Below, piece after piece: positions 6,031 through 10,341 of a stretch of 10,341 nucleotides of DNA; positions within the stretch are counted from its first letter, which is position 1; each line of letters starts with the position of its first letter. The position numbers and the translations under genes were made by a program. A model generated the notes under the pieces. It made no database searches, had not been told where the DNA came from, and was given only the letters and a program-made list of their open reading frames with translations. This DNA comes from an uncultured Bacteroidales bacterium (lineage in GTDB: Bacteria > Bacteroidota > Bacteroidia > Bacteroidales > UBA932): assembly GCA_946184255.1 (NCBI GenBank), contig CAMHFA010000021.1, forward strand, positions 1-10,341. Direction: 5' to 3'.

Positions 6031-6852
6031 ATGGGAAATCCCGTCAACAGAGTTCTATTCGTCAATTCGGAGATATTGCCTTTCCTCCCGGAGACACCGA
6101 TTTCAAAAATCGGACGTTTCCTTCCCCAGGGTATCCAGGAGCGCAAGAAGGAGATCAGGGCTTTTATGCCCCGATACGGCTGCATCAATGAAAGGAAGAA
6201 CCAGTTGCATGAGGTAATCCGTCTTTCCGGGATGAACATCATCATCGGAGATGTCGACAGGACCCTTGTAATCAAGGTCGCATCCATTGCCGCCGCCAGG
6301 ATCCAGGTCTATTTCATTGACAACGACGATTTCTTCCGCCGCAAGCAGATAACCTTCGACAATGACGGGAAGTTCTTCGAAGACAATGGGCAGAGGGCGA
6401 TCTTTTTTGCCAGGGGTGTCCTAGAAACCGTCAAAAAACTCCGCTGGGCCCCGGACATCATCCATTGCCAGGGCTGGATATCTCACCTCGTACCTCTCTA
6501 TTTGAAAAAGGTGTACAACGGGGATCCTATCTTCGGCGGGAGCAAAGTAGTGACCTCACTCTACAACGACATAAGCAAGGAGCAGTTCCCTGCTTCCTTC
6601 AAGGACAACATTCCTTCCAACAGCATCCGCCCCGAGGACGTGTCCCTCCTGGAGACCCCCACTGGCACAAATCTTGCGGAATTGGCCGCCATGTATTCGG
6701 ATGGAGTCATCCTGGGCGCGCCAGACGTCGATGAAGATCTGGTGAAGTTCTGCAAAGGACTGGATGTCCCGGTACTGCCTTTCGATGAGGAATCGATCAG
6801 CAGTGGACGTTACATCGGCGAATACGATGAGTTTTATCAACAGTTGAAGTAA
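6031..6852 (+). CDS. Single-domain glycogen/starch synthase-like protein (GT5 N-terminal domain)
   Basis: This 273-residue protein resembles the N-terminal Rossmann half of glycogen/starch synthases (family GT5). Visible landmarks are RVLFVNSEILPF (7-18), the EIRAFMPRYG segment (41-50), QVYFIDNDDFF (92-102) and PDIIHCQGWISHLVPLYLKK (141-160). The last corresponds to the family's PDVIHAHDWHT segment. The C-terminal GT-B domain that binds most of the nucleotide sugar is missing. The usual KxGG ADP-glucose loop near the N-terminus is replaced by SKIGRF (25-30), so catalysis of the classical reaction is doubtful. Databases often label such proteins glycogen synthase. It overlaps the DUF4270 gene by one base, suggesting coupled translation and a shared role, perhaps as a regulatory or binding protein. 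Confidence 0.75.
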   Translation: MGNPVNRVLFVNSEILPFLPETPISKIGRFLPQGIQERKKEIRAFMPRYGCINERKNQLHEVIRLSGMNIIIGDVDRTLVIKVASIAAARIQVYFIDNDDFFRRKQITFDNDGKFFEDNGQRAIFFARGVLETVKKLRWAPDIIHCQGWISHLVPLYLKKVYNGDPIFGGSKVVTSLYNDISKEQFPASFKDNIPSNSIRPEDVSLLETPTGTNLAELAAMYSDGVILGAPDVDEDLVKFCKGLDVPVLPFDEESISSGRYIGEYDEFYQQLK

Positions 6853-8483
6853 TGAGAAAACTTCTTGCGGCGATCGGCCTTGCGACTGTTCTGCTGTCCT
6901 GCACCAACGTAAATGAAACTATTGGTAGCGATTTCATCGCCACCAACCTTAAATATGACTTCTATACTGCCGAATTCGACCTGGATGAGCTTTGGATGAA
7001 ACCTGTGGACAGCCTTTCAGGCTACTCTTCCAGAAGGATCAATTTCGGAGCCATCAGGGACGATGACTACGGCCTTTTCCAAAGAGGTTGCGCCCTCACG
7101 CTCGTCCCTGTCCTGAGGGAGTTTGATTTCGGCACCAATCCTGTTTTCAAGCAGTTTAAATTCCAGGCTGAGAGCGACTCTGTTTCCGTGGCTGACAAAG
7201 ATCAGTTGAACATCCTTCAGAACGTCAATGTCTATGCCCTTACCGAACCGTTGGATCCCAAGAAGTACTATTCCAGACTTGAAATAAAGCATGGGCAGGA
7301 CAGGATCACAAAGGGAATCCCGGTGGTCAATGGCTCTGACACCCTGACCTTTGATTTCACAGAAGAATTCGGAAAGCGCTTCCTGGAAATCACCAATGAA
7401 GACCTCAAGGATTTTGAGAAGTACAGCAAGAAGTTCCCCGGAATCTACCTTACCACCAATGAACCATCTGGGAACGGAGGCCGTCTCAACATGTTCAAGA
7501 TGAGCTTCACTGAGGTTTACAGCGGCAACGTAGTCAGGACTGACAACTATGCAGTTTTATACTTCAACAGCACGTACAACGGTGAGAAGAAGGACACCAG
7601 CCTCATGTTCTATTACAGTCCACCCGCTTTCCAGAATCTTGATTCCCTTTTTTCGATCAAGGCACAGCCCGAGCAATATGTCTTCAACGTCGATGCCCAT
7701 GAGTCGGACCACCTTGCCGGTAAGGCTGAGGACAAGGTCTTCATAGAAGGCGGAAGCGGACTCAAGCCGGTCGTTCCTGCCGATGAAATCCGCAGACTGG
7801 TAAATCCGGAGATAGTTGCGCACGGTGGTGACCCCAGAACAGCACTTATTTCAAAGGCCACAATCGTCCTACCGTTCGAATTCCCCGAGGACTACAATTT
7901 AATGTACACCTTCCCTTCGATCCTCAGTCCGACTGTAAAAATCTCAAATGACAGTACTGTGGCATTTGCGGGCCTCACCGACGCCAGCGTCTCGACCGAG
8001 AACCAGGGAGACATCAACCGTTCCCTCTGTATCTTCTCCCCTGACGTTACCCACCACGTCCAGCAGATAATCCGCAAGGTCGATGATCCGGACATCTCCA
8101 ACTACGACATCTGGATGCTTATCATGCGTTACGAAACGACCACGACCACAAATGCCGATGCAAGTGAAATGGCCGAATACTACCAGCAGCTTGCATACTA
8201 TTCCTACTATAACCAACTCTACGGCGGCGGTTACGGTGGCTATGGTGGAATGTATGGTTACGGCGGGTACGGTGGTTATGGTGGCTACGGTGGCTATGGC
8301 TACGGCTACAACAATTACTACAACTATATGATGATGGCCCAGTACGCCAATGCATCTGCTACAACTACATCTTCCAGCACGGAACTGGACAAGGACCGCT
8401 ACTACAACTGCTACCTCAATGGACCTGCAGCCAGCGGCAACAAGCCTAAGCTTAAGGTTACCTACGCCATTCCGAAGGAATAG
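6852..8483 (+). CDS. DUF4270 family lipoprotein
   Basis: This 543-residue protein belongs to DUF4270, a Bacteroidota family of unknown function. It starts with a lipoprotein signal: MRK, a hydrophobic core, and lipobox LLSC with the lipidated Cys at residue 17. It is therefore membrane anchored, either in the periplasm or on the surface. The residues after the Cys (TNVNETIG) do not form an obvious acidic surface-export signal. The long body is rich in alternating hydrophobic/polar segments, suggesting beta structure. The end, DRYYNCYLNG ... KPKLKVTY, resembles the family's C-terminal strands. Just before it lies a Gly-Tyr repeat (457-486), flanked by Thr/Ser/Tyr-rich stretches. Its ATG shares a base with the upstream stop (TAATG). 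Confidence 0.85.
   Translation: MRKLLAAIGLATVLLSCTNVNETIGSDFIATNLKYDFYTAEFDLDELWMKPVDSLSGYSSRRINFGAIRDDDYGLFQRGCALTLVPVLREFDFGTNPVFKQFKFQAESDSVSVADKDQLNILQNVNVYALTEPLDPKKYYSRLEIKHGQDRITKGIPVVNGSDTLTFDFTEEFGKRFLEITNEDLKDFEKYSKKFPGIYLTTNEPSGNGGRLNMFKMSFTEVYSGNVVRTDNYAVLYFNSTYNGEKKDTSLMFYYSPPAFQNLDSLFSIKAQPEQYVFNVDAHESDHLAGKAEDKVFIEGGSGLKPVVPADEIRRLVNPEIVAHGGDPRTALISKATIVLPFEFPEDYNLMYTFPSILSPTVKISNDSTVAFAGLTDASVSTENQGDINRSLCIFSPDVTHHVQQIIRKVDDPDISNYDIWMLIMRYETTTTTNADASEMAEYYQQLAYYSYYNQLYGGGYGGYGGMYGYGGYGGYGGYGGYGYGYNNYYNYMMMAQYANASATTTSSSTELDKDRYYNCYLNGPAASGNKPKLKVTYAIPKE
8220..8309 (+). repeat. In-frame Gly-Gly-Tyr repeat tract inside the DUF4270 gene
   Basis: Thirty codons (residues 457-486) consist almost only of Gly and Tyr, mostly as GGY units, with a single Met. 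At DNA level it is an imperfect tandem array of 9-base units such as GGTGGCTAC and GGTGGTTAT. Third positions vary, so it is not a recent perfect duplication. Tyr/Asn-rich and Met-rich residues follow (487-495). Such tracts are flexible or adhesive in other proteins. Here it probably forms an exposed loop between the last strands of the domain. Confidence 0.9.
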
Positions 8484-8505
8484 CCTATCATCTCACTGAA
8501 TATAA

Positions 8506-8542
8506 AAATGCCCCGGAATTTCTTCCAGGGCATTTAATTTTT
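8506..8542. terminator. Bidirectional intrinsic terminator between DUF4270 and acpP
   Basis: AAATGCCC (8506-8513) pairs with GGGCATTT (8528-8535), and the inner GGAA/TTCC pairs extend the stem past one C-A mismatch, leaving a 4-base TTTC loop. The plus strand continues as AATTTTT. The minus strand has a run of five T at the foot of the stem. It lies between two convergent genes, 22 bases past the DUF4270 stop, and can end both transcripts. Confidence 0.85.
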
Positions 8543-8553
8543 GGTCTCTAGGA

Positions 8554-8808
8554 TTATTCTTCCTTACCGGCGAGTTTTTCCTGTACCTTATCGATAGCGT
8601 CCTTCACGGTTGCGATGGTGCTGGTCTCCTCATCGGGAATCTTGATTCCGAAAACCCTCTCGAATTCCATGAGAAGCTCGACAGTGTCGAGAGAATCAGC
8701 GCCAAGATCATTGGTGAAGTTGGCTGTTTCAGTAACTTCAGATTCTTCAACGCCAAGTTTGTCAACGATAATCGCCTTGACCTGTTTTACGATTTCTTCT
8801 TCAGTCAT
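8554..8808 (-). CDS. acpP: Acyl carrier protein
   Basis: This 84-residue acidic protein is the fatty acid synthesis acyl carrier protein. Ser39 in [10 protein letters not shown] (36-45) is the site of 4'-phosphopantetheine attachment. The recognition helix continues as [16 protein letters not shown] (46-61), and the length is typical. In many Bacteroidales acpP is followed directly by fabF. Here the downstream side is a terminator and a convergent gene, so acpP appears to be expressed alone from its own promoter. Secondary-metabolism carrier proteins can look alike, but the sequence is close to housekeeping AcpP. Confidence 0.96.
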   Translation of the reverse strand: MTEEEIVKQVKAIIVDKLGVEESEVTETANFTNDLGADSLDTVELLMEFERVFGIKIPDEETSTIATVKDAIDKVQEKLAGKEE

Positions 8809-8854
8809 AGTTATACGAATTAAATAGTTTTGAATATTCTACACAATAACCGTG

Positions 8855-8886
8855 CAAAGTAAATAAAAAATCAACAATTCTCCAAA
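8855..8886 (-). promoter_or_regulatory. acpP promoter
   Basis: On the minus strand TTTG (8886-8883) is followed after exactly 20 bases by TTACTTTG (8862-8855), one mismatch from the -7 consensus TAnnTTTG. This is the best-spaced promoter in the window. The -33 box lies inside the last codons of the upstream pnuC-like gene. The predicted leader is about 40-45 bases. It lets acpP be transcribed independently of the transporter operon. Confidence 0.65.
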
Positions 8887-9662
8887 TCCACCGTAGAAGC
8901 CTTCCTGCTGAGGTTTAGCCAAATCCTAAGTCCGTTCAGGGAATTAAGGAGGTAGAAAACATACTTGATGAGCATAACCGCTGCATTTCCGGAACCTGTA
9001 CCATTGGCGAGGGCGACAGCCCAGAGGGAAATGGAAGAAATGTTTACCAAAATCCAGATGAACCACTGCTCCATGAAAGCAAAACTGAGCAGGACCTGCC
9101 CGGCGATGTTCAAAGTCATTACAGTAGCGTCGAGAAGAACCTTTTGCTTGCTGACAGAGTCTATCCTTCCGGCAGCAGCAGCGGCAAGGTCGACTTTCAA
9201 AAGGATGAAATAGAGGATTGACACACCAGCCACTATCCCTGTGACGAGCCATGACCATTGTTTCCCGGTAAGCCTGCGGGCAGACACCCTGGAATCCTCT
9301 CCATCTTCACTGCGGACTTTCGCCCCTCTCCTGCGCCACTGCCAGAATCCAATGAACTGCATCGGAAGGAAATAGAAGGCATGAAGGGCAAAATTACCTA
9401 TGATTCCATGCTCAAGGTAAACCACTGTCGCCACGAGCACGTCTATGAATCCGAAAACGAAAGTAAGGATGTGGCCGTTTGCCGAAAGGACTGTGTTAAC
9501 CACTCCCATCAAGGAACCGAAAGCGGCAAAAACAAGAAGGAAAGTCTTGGCATCTGGCTGCCTGAGCTTGAACACGGTCGTGATCGTGACAGCCACCAGC
9601 ATGCCCAGCACAAGGAATATGCTGAACGCCAGGTTGAACCTCTTTTCGGCAGCGGGAGTCAT
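8871..9662 (-). CDS. pnuC: PnuC-family nicotinamide riboside (or related vitamin) transporter
   Basis: This 263-residue membrane protein belongs to the PnuC family of facilitated vitamin importers. Several strongly hydrophobic segments fit the family's seven-helix fold (about 11-30, 40-60, 65-83, 88-108, 137-156, 180-215, 227-247). Family landmarks are FYFLPMQFIGFWQW (96-109) and the region NIAGQVLLSFAFMEQWFIWILVN split over residues 185-207. A charged cytoplasmic insert, RRRGAKVRSEDGEDSR, follows the fourth segment. PnuC imports nicotinamide riboside, while relatives take thiamine or riboflavin. No thiamine or NAD gene is visible next door to decide, so the symbol denotes the family. It starts 6 bases after a histidine phosphatase gene, probably its operon partner. 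Confidence 0.85.
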   Translation of the reverse strand: MTPAAEKRFNLAFSIFLVLGMLVAVTITTVFKLRQPDAKTFLLVFAAFGSLMGVVNTVLSANGHILTFVFGFIDVLVATVVYLEHGIIGNFALHAFYFLPMQFIGFWQWRRRGAKVRSEDGEDSRVSARRLTGKQWSWLVTGIVAGVSILYFILLKVDLAAAAAGRIDSVSKQKVLLDATVMTLNIAGQVLLSFAFMEQWFIWILVNISSISLWAVALANGTGSGNAAVMLIKYVFYLLNSLNGLRIWLNLSRKASTVDLENC

Positions 9663-9668
9663 CGTGGA

Positions 9669-10341
9669 TTACCTGTTAAATCCAGCAGGGCGGTTTTCTA
9701 CAGGACGGTTTTTCGCAAGAGGGTGGGCCTTCTTGAGTTCTTGCGCCCAAGTCTTGAAATCATCCCATGAATAATACGGACCGTCAACTGCATTGAGCTG
9801 TGGAAGTGTCACCTCGCTACCGTTCCTGAGGAGTTTGAACAGGATGACGGGAGATTTCTTTGAGCGGTAGAATACAAACTGGAGGTTGGCGGCCATGGAA
9901 GTGTTGTAGTTCTGGAACCAGTACTTCACATCCTCGGTCTTCTGGGGCTGATAGCCCTCTCCGTTAATGTTGAGAAGGGGAACGAGGGCGTTGAACACCG
10001 TGTCATGACCGAACCTGAAATGACCCTTGTAAACACCGGTGGATATTGCCTCGTCGGCACAGTCGATGATGTCGTCCAGGATAGTGATCATCCGGTACCT
10101 GTTCCTTGAGTGACCGGCATAGTGGGAATAGTTTTCAATCTCCCATTGCGCAAGCAGCTGTTCCTTGGTGAATACGTCCTCGAGGAAAGAACCGTTATCG
10201 TAGTTGTGATAGCCTGCCCAAAGGTTGAAAAGTTCATAAACGAACTCTCTCCTGCCTCCCATTTGCTCCAGGAATCCCTTGTCGGTAAAGAGGCTGCCCA
10301 GGATAGCATCATAGTCTGTCATCCTTTCACGGAAAGCCGTG
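9669..10341 (-). CDS. Histidine-type acid phosphatase, C-terminal part
   Basis: The 217 residues read from the first internal Met (10322) form the C-terminal part of a branch-2 histidine phosphatase. These enzymes cleave phosphomonoesters (phytases, MINPP-like and acid phosphatases) and are usually periplasmic or secreted. The second catalytic motif is seen as FRFGHDTVFNAL (102-113; His106-Asp107). It is followed by ANLQFVFYRSKKSPVILFKLL (145-165, a strand pair typical of the family) and PYYSWDDFKTWAQEL (182-196). The N-terminal RHGxR motif and any signal peptide are missing. The frame stays open beyond 10322 to the window edge (AFRER before the Met), so the gene is cut by the window rather than truncated. 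Substrate is unknown. Confidence 0.85.
   Translation of the reverse strand, partial: TAFRERMTDYDAILGSLFTDKGFLEQMGGRREFVYELFNLWAGYHNYDNGSFLEDVFTKEQLLAQWEIENYSHYAGHSRNRYRMITILDDIIDCADEAISTGVYKGHFRFGHDTVFNALVPLLNINGEGYQPQKTEDVKYWFQNYNTSMAANLQFVFYRSKKSPVILFKLLRNGSEVTLPQLNAVDGPYYSWDDFKTWAQELKKAHPLAKNRPVENRPAGFNR

Noticed and set aside
8220..8309. Possible CRISPR-like or intergenic tandem repeat
   Set aside because: The units are short multiples of three within a coding frame, encode GGY, and have no spacers; this is a low-complexity protein tract.
9258..9770. A 170-codon plus-strand frame across pnuC and the phosphatase gene
   Set aside because: It spans two well-supported opposite-strand genes and shows no recognisable domain.

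Overview
The window reads as chromosomal DNA of a member of the Bacteroidota, most likely an uncultured Bacteroidales. Three gene families largely confined to that phylum are present (DUF4294, DUF3098, DUF4270). Starts generally lack Shine-Dalgarno sequences, and intergenic gaps carry the phylum's TTTG / TAnnTTTG promoter elements. Genes are tightly packed and there are no mobile elements, tRNAs, rRNAs or CRISPR arrays.

Region 1 (1-2244, minus strand) is a ribosomal protein run transcribed rplP-rpmC-rpsQ-rplN-rplX-rplE-rpsN, leaving the window inside rpsN. The usual gene upstream of rplP (rpsC, end of the S10 block) is absent. Instead there is a 302-base divergent intergenic region holding a good promoter and a stem-loop leader for rplP, then a plus-strand DUF4294 gene. 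The S10-spc superoperon is therefore split here.

Region 2 (2547-5940) starts with the exported DUF4294 protein, whose 3' end overlaps the convergent lpxH-like gene by 70 bases. The minus-strand cell-envelope operon ftsX - DUF3098 - uppP - lpxH-like follows, with 1-base gaps at the last two junctions. Its members act on division/peptidoglycan remodelling, undecaprenyl carrier recycling and lipid A synthesis. truB and queA, which I recall as common followers of uppP in this phylum, are not here.

Region 3 (6031-8483, plus strand) is divergent from ftsX. It holds a one-domain, motif-poor relative of glycogen synthase overlapping by one base (TAATG) a DUF4270 lipoprotein that carries a striking Gly-Tyr repeat. 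A bidirectional terminator closes it against the convergent acpP.

Region 4 (8554-10341, minus strand) holds acpP with its own promoter, then a PnuC-family vitamin transporter preceded by the C-terminal part of a histidine acid phosphatase that runs off the window. The phosphatase-transporter pair suggests, but does not prove, a dephosphorylate-then-import unit. No wholly new defence-like or mobile system is visible. The most original leads are the split ribosomal operon with its structured leader, the degenerate glycogen synthase/DUF4270 pair, and the phosphatase/PnuC pair.
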